This document shows, piece after piece, positions 20,144-27,037 of a stretch of DNA of 64,000 bases. Position 1 is the stretch's first letter. The number at the start of each line of letters is the position of its first letter. The notes beneath the pieces are model-generated. The model was not told the DNA's origin, did not search any database, and was given only the letters and a program-made list of their open reading frames with translations. Source of the DNA: an uncultured Archangium sp. (GTDB taxonomy: Bacteria; Myxococcota; Myxococcia; Myxococcales; Myxococcaceae); assembly GCA_903905455.1 (NCBI GenBank), contig CAIVGN010000238.1, forward strand, positions 32,649 through 96,648. Reading direction: 5' to 3'. Position numbers and translations under genes: made by a program.

Positions 20144-20617
20144 TCACGACGCGGCGGCGGCCGCGGGCTCGGCGTCGCCGAAGAGGCCGTCGGTGGCCGG
20201 CACCTTGCGCGGGCGGCCCCGCTTCTTCGGCGCCGGGGGCGGCAACGGCTGGCCGTCGGCGCCCAGGGCCACCACCACCTCCACCGGCTTCGGCGGGGCG
20301 GCGGGCTTGCGCAGGCGGGGCAAGGACAGGGCGTTCACCTTCTCGCTCAGCGCGTCGTCCTGCTCGGCGAAGACCTTCAGGTACGCGTGCAGCCGGTGGC
20401 CCTTCTTGAGCAGCGACTCCTGCTCCTCGTCGAGGGCGGCGCGGACCTCCTGCAGCTGCGCCTCGATGTGCAGCAGCTCGAGGTGGCGCTCCTTGACCCG
20501 GGCCACCGAGTTCTGCAGCGCGACGGCGTCGAGCTCGGGGAAGGTGACGTCAGGCAGCGACGAGAACAACTGCAACAGCTGGTGGAGATCCGGCGCGAGG
20601 AGGTCGAGGTCGTTCAT
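20144..20617 (-). CDS. Coiled-coil protein with C-terminal AT-hook motif
   Basis: A 157-aa cytoplasmic protein. Residues 1-100 form a helical, coiled-coil-like region (VARVKERHLELLHIEAQLQEVRAALDEEQESLL). The C-terminal tail is Pro/Ala-rich with KKRGRPRKVP, an AT-hook (core RGRP) that binds the minor groove of AT-rich DNA, followed by an acidic end. AT-hook proteins such as CarD are architectural factors in myxobacteria; this is not CarD. An inverted repeat lies only 3-27 bp upstream of the start, suggesting tight control. The alternative start at 20656 would put that repeat in the coding region. Confidence 0.7.
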   Translation of the reverse strand: MNDLDLLAPDLHQLLQLFSSLPDVTFPELDAVALQNSVARVKERHLELLHIEAQLQEVRAALDEEQESLLKKGHRLHAYLKVFAEQDDALSEKVNALSLPRLRKPAAPPKPVEVVVALGADGQPLPPPAPKKRGRPRKVPATDGLFGDAEPAAAAAS

Positions 20618-20620
20618 GGT

Positions 20621-20644
20621 GACACTGAATATACGTTCAGTGTC
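20621..20644. promoter_or_regulatory. Perfect 9-bp inverted repeat upstream of the AT-hook gene
   Basis: GACACTGAA (20621-20629) and TTCAGTGTC (20636-20644) are perfect reverse complements around TATACG. It is AT-richer than its surroundings, has no following T-tract and lies directly before the start codon, so it reads as an operator, possibly overlapping the promoter. Confidence 0.55.
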
Positions 20645-20659
20645 TACGGGGATCAAGTT

Positions 20660-21187
20660 TCAGAACACCGGGAGCGAGGTCTGCGACTGCTGGTGGAGGA
20701 AGGTGATCAGCTCCACCAGCTCGAAGCCCAGGCGCACCTCGCCGTCGCCGAGCACCGTGGGGAACTCGGTGCCGCCGGCCACGGTGAGCGAGATGCCGAC
20801 GGCGCGGAAGCCGACCTGGGCGAGGGCCACGCCGCTCCAGGCGGAAGCGCGGCCGGGCACCCAGCGGGCGAGCACGTCGACGCCGGTGAAGAGCGCGAGG
20901 GCCAGCTGCGAGTTCAACTTCGCGCGCACCAGGTCCACGGTGAAGAAGCCACCCACGTCGAGGCCGGCCTGGGCGGAGAAGAGGCCGCGCGCCTGCACGC
21001 CGAAGCGCACCGGGTCGAAGCGCAGGCCGAGCAAGGCGTTGACCCCGAAGAAGAACGGCGCCTCGGGGGTGACCGTGGCGCGGGCCCCGCCGGCGGCCTC
21101 CAGCTGCACCACCGCGTGGAGCCCGGGTTCCTCGAGCACGGGCGCGTCACCGGCGGCGCACAGCAGCAGCAGGGCGAGGGCGCTCAC
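20660..21187 (-). CDS. Exported hypothetical protein, possible outer-membrane barrel
   Basis: A 175-aa protein beginning VSALALLLLCAAGDAP, a short signal peptide. The remainder alternates hydrophobic and polar residues (LHAVVQLEAAGGARATVTPEAPFFFGVNALLGLRF, VRFGVQARGLFSAQAG) and ends in an aromatic residue (PVF), typical of small outer-membrane beta-barrels. The GTG at 21187 overlaps the TGA stop of the upstream patatin gene (GTGA), so translation is probably coupled. Function unknown; it may be a partner of the lipase-like protein. Confidence 0.65.
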   Translation of the reverse strand: MSALALLLLCAAGDAPVLEEPGLHAVVQLEAAGGARATVTPEAPFFFGVNALLGLRFDPVRFGVQARGLFSAQAGLDVGGFFTVDLVRAKLNSQLALALFTGVDVLARWVPGRASAWSGVALAQVGFRAVGISLTVAGGTEFPTVLGDGEVRLGFELVELITFLHQQSQTSLPVF

Positions 21188-23214
21188 GGCGTGGCCCCCG
21201 CGCTCCAGGTGCCGGCCGGGCAGGTGAAGTACTTCGGGCCGTCTTCCGGCGCGGCGCACAGGGGCATGGTGTCGTTCACGCGGCGCGTTCCTTCCTCGAG
21301 GCGCCAGCGCGCGAAGTCGGGGCACAGGGGTTGTTGGTAGTCGGCCAGCCACTGCTGGAACGCGGCGTCGCCCTGGTGCTCGGTGATGAGGGCCTTGACC
21401 TGATCAGGCATCGGCGCGGGCCAGCCGAGCTTCGTCGCCAGGTCGCCGCCTTCGCCCAGCTGGGCGCGGGCCACCTGCTGGCCCCAGAGGAACAAGCCGC
21501 GCATCACGTAGCGGTCGAAGGAATAGCCCGCGCCGGCCACCACCCAGTCCTGCACGTCGGAGGGCACGTAGAGCCCGCGCACCCGCGCGTCGGTGGCCAC
21601 GGCGGCGGCCGAGGCCGGGTCGCGGAGCTTCTCGAGGGCGGCGAGCTCGAGGTCGCGCAGCTGCGCCTCACGGGGGGCGAAGGCCAGCTCGTTGAGCGCC
21701 TGCTGGGTGGCGTACTGCTCGAGGGTGTTGAAGGCCGACTCGGTGATCAACCCCGGCTTCGGCGCGGGGATGGGCGTCAGCCGCCCGGTGTCGAGGGCGA
21801 GCACGCGCAAGGGGGCGCTCCCAGCGGGCAGCAGCGGCGTGCCCCGCGAGTACATCAGCGCGCGCAGGGCGGGCTGCTGCGAGCGCAGGCCGCCGTCGAC
21901 CCACAGGCCACACTCGCCGCCGGTCTCGAAGCCGGACCAGGTGTGCGAGACGGGCCGCGCGAAGAAGGGCAGCACCAGCGAGGCCATCAGCCCCGAGCCG
22001 AGGCAGGCCGCGGGGTCGGCGCCGGTGCACGCGCGCTCGTCGAGGCCCACCAGCTGGTTCTGCTGCGTCTCCACGGCGACCACCACGCGGGTCAGCCGGT
22101 TGTCGCGCATGCGCTCGTGGAACAGGGCGAGCAGCGGGTCGAGGGGCCGGGCCTGCATGGGGTCGAAGCGGATGAAGTTCACCCGCGGGCGGCCCAGCAC
22201 GTCGAGGGCGCGGGCCACCGAGCCGGCCTCGGCGCACATCAGGTCGGCCTCGTCGACGTCGGCGAAGTAGCGCTGCAGCAGCTTGAGCGCGCAGGCCTGT
22301 ACCGGGCGCGCGGAGGGCACCGGGTTCGAGGGGAAGGGCGCGCCCGGCCACCCCGAGAAGCAGCCCATCTTGCCACCGGACAGATTGCCGTGCGGCACCT
22401 CCGGGCGCAGCTGGTACGCGTTGCACTGGGTGACGAAGTCGAGCTGGGCGGGGGTGAGGGTGCCCTCGTCGATCATCGCGAACTCCAGCAGCTGGCCGAG
22501 CAGGGCGCCGACGCTGGTGCCCACCACCGAGGAGAAGCGCGTGGCGAGGTCGAGGGCGGGGCGCTGGGCTACCGGCATGCGGGCCAGGGCCTCCTCGCGG
22601 GTGGAGAGCAGCTCGTAGAGCACGCCGGCGGAGAAGGCGCCGTTGGCCGCGCCGCCGCTGAGCGCGAGCACCGGGAGGTGGTTCTGCGCCGCCTGGTTCG
22701 AAGGGGTGGCGGCGAGGAGCGTACCCAGGCGCTTCAGGGCCGAGGCCGCGGCGACGTAGGTGTCCGCCTTGCGTGCCGGGGCGAGCCAGGTGAGCTGCGC
22801 GAAGTCGAAGGTGGTGCTCGCGGCCTTGCCGATGGACCAGGCGAGCTGCGAGGGGTCGGCGCCGAAGCCGGCGGTGCACGCGGGCGTGGCGCGGAGGGCG
22901 GTGAGTTCGGAGGTGAGGGTGGCGGCCCAGGTGGTGGCGTCGAGGGTGCCGGTGGTGGCGCGGCCGATGCGCTCCAGGTCCGCGGCGGAGAGGGACGCGA
23001 GGCACCCGGCCGCGGCTTGCGGGTTGTTCCACGGGCCGGCGACGTCGAACTGCAGGTGCGCGTAGAGCTGGAACTCGAGCTGCACCGAGGGCACGGGCCG
23101 GTCGTCACCGCCGTAGGTCAGGCCCGCGAAGACGGACTTGTTCGTCAGGTCGACCGCCACGCAGCCGCTCAGGACCGCGAGCAGCGCCACCCCACCACCG
23201 AGACGCGAAGGCAT
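21184..23214 (-). CDS. Patatin-like phospholipase lipoprotein
   Basis: A 676-aa lipid-anchored protein (lipobox LSGC, Cys18). The patatin catalytic elements are present: oxyanion-hole loop LSGGAANGAFSAG (about 185-197), nucleophile elbow GTSVG with Ser234, and the catalytic Asp in WVDGG (Asp440). Expected activity is lipid acyl hydrolysis in the envelope. It is much longer than a minimal patatin domain, with about 180 extra N-terminal residues and a long C-terminal region. It is translationally coupled to the small exported protein downstream and divergent from the vapBC promoter. Confidence 0.85.
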   Translation of the reverse strand: MPSRLGGGVALLAVLSGCVAVDLTNKSVFAGLTYGGDDRPVPSVQLEFQLYAHLQFDVAGPWNNPQAAAGCLASLSAADLERIGRATTGTLDATTWAATLTSELTALRATPACTAGFGADPSQLAWSIGKAASTTFDFAQLTWLAPARKADTYVAAASALKRLGTLLAATPSNQAAQNHLPVLALSGGAANGAFSAGVLYELLSTREEALARMPVAQRPALDLATRFSSVVGTSVGALLGQLLEFAMIDEGTLTPAQLDFVTQCNAYQLRPEVPHGNLSGGKMGCFSGWPGAPFPSNPVPSARPVQACALKLLQRYFADVDEADLMCAEAGSVARALDVLGRPRVNFIRFDPMQARPLDPLLALFHERMRDNRLTRVVVAVETQQNQLVGLDERACTGADPAACLGSGLMASLVLPFFARPVSHTWSGFETGGECGLWVDGGLRSQQPALRALMYSRGTPLLPAGSAPLRVLALDTGRLTPIPAPKPGLITESAFNTLEQYATQQALNELAFAPREAQLRDLELAALEKLRDPASAAAVATDARVRGLYVPSDVQDWVVAGAGYSFDRYVMRGLFLWGQQVARAQLGEGGDLATKLGWPAPMPDQVKALITEHQGDAAFQQWLADYQQPLCPDFARWRLEEGTRRVNDTMPLCAAPEDGPKYFTCPAGTWSAGATP

Positions 23215-23252
23215 TGGGGTCGGGTTGTACCCCAAAGGAACGGGGCGGTGCC

Positions 23253-23281
23253 TTGACAGATTTCTGCACGGCGCATCTGCT
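23253..23281 (+). promoter_or_regulatory. Putative vapBC promoter
   Basis: TTGACA (23253-23258), a 17-bp spacer, then TCTGCT (23276-23281), a weak -10. The start codon at 23289 is only about 8 bp past the -10, so the transcript would be leaderless or nearly so. TCTGCA/TCTGCT hexamers recur at 23263, 23276 and 23284 and could be antitoxin-binding half-sites. Confidence 0.4.
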
Positions 23282-23288
23282 TGTCTGC

Positions 23289-23534
23289 ATGCGAACCACG
23301 TTGGACCTCAATGATCAGCTCATTCGCCGCGCGAAGCGGGTCGCGGCCGAGCGAGGCACCACGCTGACGGCGCTCATCGAGGACGCGCTCCGTCAGAAGT
23401 TGAGTCACGCGCCGCCCACCCGGGGCAAGCGGAGAACGGTCCACACCTTCAAGGGTAACGGGCTGCTGCCGGGTGTCGAACTGGGCAGCACCTCCGCGCT
23501 CCTCGATCTCCTGGACGACGATGCTGCTGCTTGA
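23289..23534 (+). CDS. vapB: VapB-type antitoxin
   Basis: An 81-aa protein whose N-terminus is a ribbon-helix-helix domain: MRTTLDLNDQLIRRAKRVAAERGTTLTALIEDALRQKL. The C-terminal half (HTFKGNGLLPGVEL, LLDLLDDD) is the segment expected to bind and block the toxin. Its stop overlaps the toxin start by 14 bp, the standard antitoxin-first arrangement. The antitoxin is expected to repress its own promoter. The frame continues upstream, but MRTTLDL is the family start. Confidence 0.85.
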   Translation: MRTTLDLNDQLIRRAKRVAAERGTTLTALIEDALRQKLSHAPPTRGKRRTVHTFKGNGLLPGVELGSTSALLDLLDDDAAA

Positions 23535-23955
23535 CGTCAACCCGCTGCTCTACGCGCTTCGGGCCGACGTCCCCGACCACGCTGCGTGGAAGGCCTGGCT
23601 CGAAGGGTTGCTGAACGGCGATGAGCCCTTCTCGGCCTGCAGCGCGACGCTCGGCGCCGTCATCCGCATCGCCACGCACCGGAAGGTGTTCAAGACGCCG
23701 ACCCCCCTTTCCGACGTCCTGCTCTTCATCGATGGAGTTCGCGACGCGCCTTCCTTCGTGCTCCTCGAGCCCGGGTTGCAGCACTGGGGCCTGATGGAGC
23801 GACTGTGTCGGGTGGTGGGGGTGACGGGAAACCTGGTGAGCGATGCCTACCTGGCGGCCCTCGCGCTCGAGGCCGATGCCGAGTTGATCACCGCCGACCG
23901 GGACTTCGCGAAGTTTCCGCGCCTGCGCTTTCGCCACCCGCTGTCGCGAGGCTGA
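23521..23955 (+). CDS. vapC: VapC-type PIN-domain toxin
   Basis: A 144-aa PIN-domain ribonuclease. N-terminal MLLLDVNPLLYAL gives the first acidic metal ligand (Asp5); the C-terminal half has SDAYLAALALEADAELITADRDF with the later Asp residues of the PIN site. The middle CSATLGAVIRIATHRKVF fits the VapC subgroup with G..R. in place of a conserved Glu. Expected role: Mg-dependent cleavage of RNA when freed from VapB. The start codon lies inside the vapB 3' end, implying coupled translation. Confidence 0.85.
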   Translation: MLLLDVNPLLYALRADVPDHAAWKAWLEGLLNGDEPFSACSATLGAVIRIATHRKVFKTPTPLSDVLLFIDGVRDAPSFVLLEPGLQHWGLMERLCRVVGVTGNLVSDAYLAALALEADAELITADRDFAKFPRLRFRHPLSRG

Positions 23956-24305
23956 AGTCCGCTTTGGAGCCTTCGCGGGCACCACGGCGCCTCGTTTGCT
24001 CGGACCTCAGGTGGGAGGGGCGGCACATCTGTGTTGGTGCGGAGACCCGCTCAGTGACCGACATTTTGTCATAGGTGCTGGGGATCCGGATGGGTCGCCC
24101 CCAGCCATGGGGGAAGCGTTCATTTGTGGCCGTCATCAGGGAGGACGGTCGGAAAACAACGCGTCCCCACCCGACTCACCGTGCGTGAACAGGGCCCCAA
24201 TTCGAGGGGCACGCACGCGTCGAGCAGGGACCCGGCGCCCTTCACGACCGCCACCATCAAGGCTGTAAGCAGGATCCCGTGTCACAGCGACGGCCGAGCC
24301 GCCGC
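23956..24305. other. Gene-free gap between vapC and the dnaA 3' end
   Basis: No supported gene; frames in both strands have shadow-like composition. One hairpin is visible: CCCCCA (24098-24103), loop GCCA, TGGGGG (24108-24113), without a T-tract. The stretch is somewhat less GC-rich around 24050-24080. Confidence 0.5.
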
Positions 24306-25637
24306 CTAGAGGGTCGCCAGCTTGTGCGACAGCTCGCCCAGCTCGAGCTTGAGCTGCGCGTCGTTGTCCTTGAGGTTCTCGATCTTCCGCACCGAGGTGA
24401 GCACGGTCGAGTGGTCCTTGTTGAAGCGCTTGCCGATCTCCGGGAGCGACGCGGAGGTCATGGTGCGGCACAGGTACATGGCCACCTGCCGCGCGTGGGC
24501 CACGTGCTTGACCCGGCGTTCGCCGCGCAGTTCGTCGACGGCGAGCTTGTAGTAGCGCGCCACTTCCCGCTGGATGGACTCGGTATCGAGCGCCTTCTGC
24601 GCGGGGATCAGGTCGGCCAGCACCTGGGCACACAGCTCCTCGGTCAACGGCTGCCCGGTCAGCGCGTGCACCGCGGACACCTTGATCAACGCGCCCTCGA
24701 GCTCGCGCACGTTCTTCACCACGTGGCGCGCGATGAACTGCGTCACCTTGTCGGTGAGGTTCACCCCGTCGGCGGCGGCCTTCTTCTTCAAGATGGCCAT
24801 GCGCGCCTCGAAGTTCGGCTCGTGCACGTCGGTGATGAGGCCCATGGCGAAGCGCGAGCGGAGCCGGTCTTCGAGGCCGGGGATCTCCGAGGGCACGGTG
24901 TCCGAGGTCATCACCACGGCCTTGCTCATCTGGTGGAGCGCGTTGAACGTGTAGAAGAACTCGTTCTGCGTCTCCTGCTTCTTCCCCAGGAACTGGATGT
25001 CGTCGATGAGGAGGACGTCGCACTCCTCGCGGAAGCGGCGGCGGAACTCGGTCATCTTCTGGTCGCGCACCGACTCGATGAACTGGTTGGTGAACTCTTC
25101 GCTCGACAGGTACAGCACCCGCGCCCCGGCGTTGCGGGAGATGATGCGGTTGCCGATGGCGTGGAGCAGGTGCGTCTTGCCCAGGCCCGTGCCGCCGTAG
25201 ATGAACAGGGGGTTGTAGGCGCGCCCCGGAGACTCGGACACGGCGAAGCCCGCGGCCGCCGGCAGCTGGTTCGAATCGGAGACCACGTAGGTGTCGAAGG
25301 TGAAGCGCTCGTTGAGCCGGGCCGGGCGCCGCAGGTGTGAGACTGGCGGTGCGGCGGGCAAAGCGGCTGACACTTCGCGCTTGTCGACCTTTTCCCACTT
25401 CACCAGGACGGGCGTTCCGATCACCCGGGCCAGCGCCTGGCCCATCAGCTCGGAGTAGTGATCATCCACCCAATCTCGGAAGAACAGATCTTCAACCCCC
25501 AACGTGAGGGTCTGATCGTCATAGGTGAGGGGGTGCAACTGCAGGAGCTGCGAGACGACGTAGGTCTGACCATCGTTGCGAAGCTGCTCGAGCGCGTTCT
25601 GCCAGAGGTTACGCGCGCTTACCGTCGATTCGGCCAT
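24306..25637 (-). CDS. dnaA: Chromosomal replication initiator protein DnaA
   Basis: A 443-aa ATP-dependent initiator that binds DnaA boxes and melts the origin. Domain I (1-85, LWQNALEQL), a short linker, AAA+ domain with Walker A GGTGLGKTH (about 148-156) and Walker B LLIDDIQF (209-216), the sensor region FAMGLITDVHEP, and C-terminal helix-turn-helix with KDHSTVLTSVRKIE, the DnaA signature. The Walker A has Thr where most DnaA proteins have Val, a mild variation. The frame is open 321 bp upstream, but MAESTVSARNLW is the natural N-terminus. It is divergent from the rpmH operon across the DnaA-box cluster. Confidence 0.98.
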   Translation of the reverse strand: MAESTVSARNLWQNALEQLRNDGQTYVVSQLLQLHPLTYDDQTLTLGVEDLFFRDWVDDHYSELMGQALARVIGTPVLVKWEKVDKREVSAALPAAPPVSHLRRPARLNERFTFDTYVVSDSNQLPAAAGFAVSESPGRAYNPLFIYGGTGLGKTHLLHAIGNRIISRNAGARVLYLSSEEFTNQFIESVRDQKMTEFRRRFREECDVLLIDDIQFLGKKQETQNEFFYTFNALHQMSKAVVMTSDTVPSEIPGLEDRLRSRFAMGLITDVHEPNFEARMAILKKKAAADGVNLTDKVTQFIARHVVKNVRELEGALIKVSAVHALTGQPLTEELCAQVLADLIPAQKALDTESIQREVARYYKLAVDELRGERRVKHVAHARQVAMYLCRTMTSASLPEIGKRFNKDHSTVLTSVRKIENLKDNDAQLKLELGELSHKLATL

Positions 25638-25857
25638 GTCGACGACACCAGGGGAACTCGGAGTTTTTGCGGAAGACGGGAAGGCGGTCGGGGGAAGGGG
25701 AGTCTCATACACGCCGGGGTTTTTCGTGATCAAGATCTTCCGAAAAGCCCAAGCGGGACAGTGACTTGCGGGCCCCACCCGGCGCTGTGGAGCGTGATCA
25801 GAAATTCCTTTGCCCGAAAGTTCCGTCACGCCCCGGCCACATGACTGCATGTACGTC

Positions 25858-25971
25858 TTTTGCAAAATGGGAGGTGAGGGGTCCCCCGGCAGGGTTTCCC
25901 ACACTCTCCACAGGGGGCATGAGGGGGTTTTCCACAGACTCCACAGCGTTTTCCACAAACGGTGTGGAGAG
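25858..25971. other. oriC: Putative replication origin: DnaA-box cluster
   Basis: In the 520-bp dnaA-rpmH gap there are two TTTTCCACA boxes (25928-25936, 25949-25957), one TTTCCCACA (25895-25903), weaker CTCTCCACA (25904-25912) and GACTCCACA (25937-25945), and an inverted TGTGGAGAG (25963-25971). They are one mismatch or more from the consensus TTATCCACA. A TTTTGCAAAA palindrome (25858-25867) precedes them. An AT-richer stretch at about 25720-25750 on the dnaA side could be the unwinding region. Gene order matches oriC-dnaA regions in many bacteria. Confidence 0.75.
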
Positions 25972-26060
25972 GCCCGGAACAGGGACGGGGAGTGCTCGAA
26001 ACTCGTGGCGGCCCCAACGACAAAGAGTCGGACCCGCGTGATCCAAAGTGACCTGAGTTC

Positions 26061-26088
26061 TTGACGCGACGCGAGGGCCCGTCATAAG
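26061..26088 (+). promoter_or_regulatory. Putative rpmH operon promoter
   Basis: TTGACG (26061-26066), a 16-bp spacer and CATAAG (26083-26088), about 70 bp before the rpmH start. This fits a housekeeping sigma promoter for the ribosomal-protein and membrane-insertion operon. Confidence 0.45.
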
Positions 26089-26157
26089 GCCCCGACCCTC
26101 TGCCGGAGTACCTCCGGTGGTCTTACACATCAGTTCCGAGATGGAAGGAGCCACCCC

Positions 26158-26316
26158 GTGGCCAAGCGAATTCCGACGTACCAGCCGAGCAAAGTGAAGC
26201 GCAACCGATCGTTCGGGTTCCGCAAGCGCAACAGCACCAAGGCCGGCCAGGGCATCCTGAAGAAGCGCCGTGCGAAGGGCCGCAAGCGCCTCGTTGCTCG
26301 CGCCTACACGAAGTAA
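26158..26316 (+). CDS. rpmH: 50S ribosomal protein L34
   Basis: A 52-aa basic ribosomal protein. The sequence [20 protein letters not shown] followed by [20 protein letters not shown] is a clear L34 match, with short N- and C-terminal extensions compared with the usual 44-46 residues. It starts at a GTG with AAGGAG seven bases upstream (26145-26150). It leads the rpmH-rnpA-yidD-yidC-jag block; rnpA begins 4 bp after the stop. Confidence 0.97.
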   Translation: MAKRIPTYQPSKVKRNRSFGFRKRNSTKAGQGILKKRRAKGRKRLVARAYTK

Positions 26317-26320
26317 GGCG

Positions 26321-26689
26321 ATGCCAAGCGCATTCTCCTTCCCGAAGGAGGTGCGCCTGCGTCGTCGCAGCGAGTTCCTCCGCGTCCAGGACAAAGGGCA
26401 CAAGATTACGGCGGACTGCCTGTTGTGCCTGGTGCTCCCAAATGGAAGAGCGGATGGGGTCACGCGGTTGGGCCTCACCGTGTCCACCAAGGTCGGCCCA
26501 TCGGTGGTGCGCAACCGCATCCGCCGCAGACTTCGCGAGCTGTTCCGCGTGAGGAAAGCGACGCTGCCGAAGGGGCTCGACATGGTGTTCATCGCCCGGA
26601 GCAGCGCGGCCACGGCTGACTTCGCGCGCCTCAGCAAGGCCTACGAGCGTTGCGAGCGCGAGCTCGAGAAGAAGTTCAAGGCCTCATGA
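26321..26689 (+). CDS. rnpA: Ribonuclease P protein component
   Basis: A 122-aa basic protein that binds the RNase P RNA and helps it process tRNA 5' ends. Hallmarks: [16 protein letters not shown] at the N-terminus and the RNR motif in [18 protein letters not shown]. The ATG at 26321 follows rpmH closely; longer in-frame starts overlap rpmH. Its stop overlaps the yidD start (ATGATG), indicating coupled translation. Confidence 0.95.
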   Translation: MPSAFSFPKEVRLRRRSEFLRVQDKGHKITADCLLCLVLPNGRADGVTRLGLTVSTKVGPSVVRNRIRRRLRELFRVRKATLPKGLDMVFIARSSAATADFARLSKAYERCERELEKKFKAS

Positions 26690-27033
26690 TGCGGGCGCTC
26701 GTGGTGCAGCTGTTGCTGTTGCCGCTGCGCTTCTACAAGAAGGTCCTCAGCCCGTTCCTGCCGCCGATGTGCCGGTTTCACCCGTCGTGCAGCGTGTACG
26801 CGATGGGCGCCATCGCCGTGCATGGCCCCTTCAAGGGCACCTGGTTGGCCGCGCGACGCGTGACCCGCTGCCACCCCTTCAACCCCGGTGGCTTCGACCC
26901 GGTGCCTTTGAAGAATGGGCTGAGCGCCGAAGCGCTGCTCGAGAAGTCTGAGCCCGAAATCACCGCTCGGCTGAACGCCCCCGTTCACCCCAGCCTCGTG
27001 GGCCTCGTGAAGGCCCCTCACCGAGACCCCTAA
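26686..27033 (+). CDS. yidD: Membrane protein insertion efficiency factor YidD
   Basis: A 115-aa small membrane-associated protein that aids YidC-dependent insertion. Core motifs [24 protein letters not shown] and [15 protein letters not shown] carry the three conserved cysteines. An N-terminal amphipathic or membrane-binding segment ([13 protein letters not shown]) and a C-terminal tail of about 35 extra residues are present. The start overlaps the rnpA stop; yidC begins 4 bp after its stop. Confidence 0.95.
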   Translation: MMRALVVQLLLLPLRFYKKVLSPFLPPMCRFHPSCSVYAMGAIAVHGPFKGTWLAARRVTRCHPFNPGGFDPVPLKNGLSAEALLEKSEPEITARLNAPVHPSLVGLVKAPHRDP

Positions 27034-27037
27034 AGTC

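Noticed and set aside
24098..24113. CCCCCA/TGGGGG hairpin as the vapC terminator
   Set aside because: Stem of only 6 bp, 140 bp from the gene and without a T-tract; kept only as a note.
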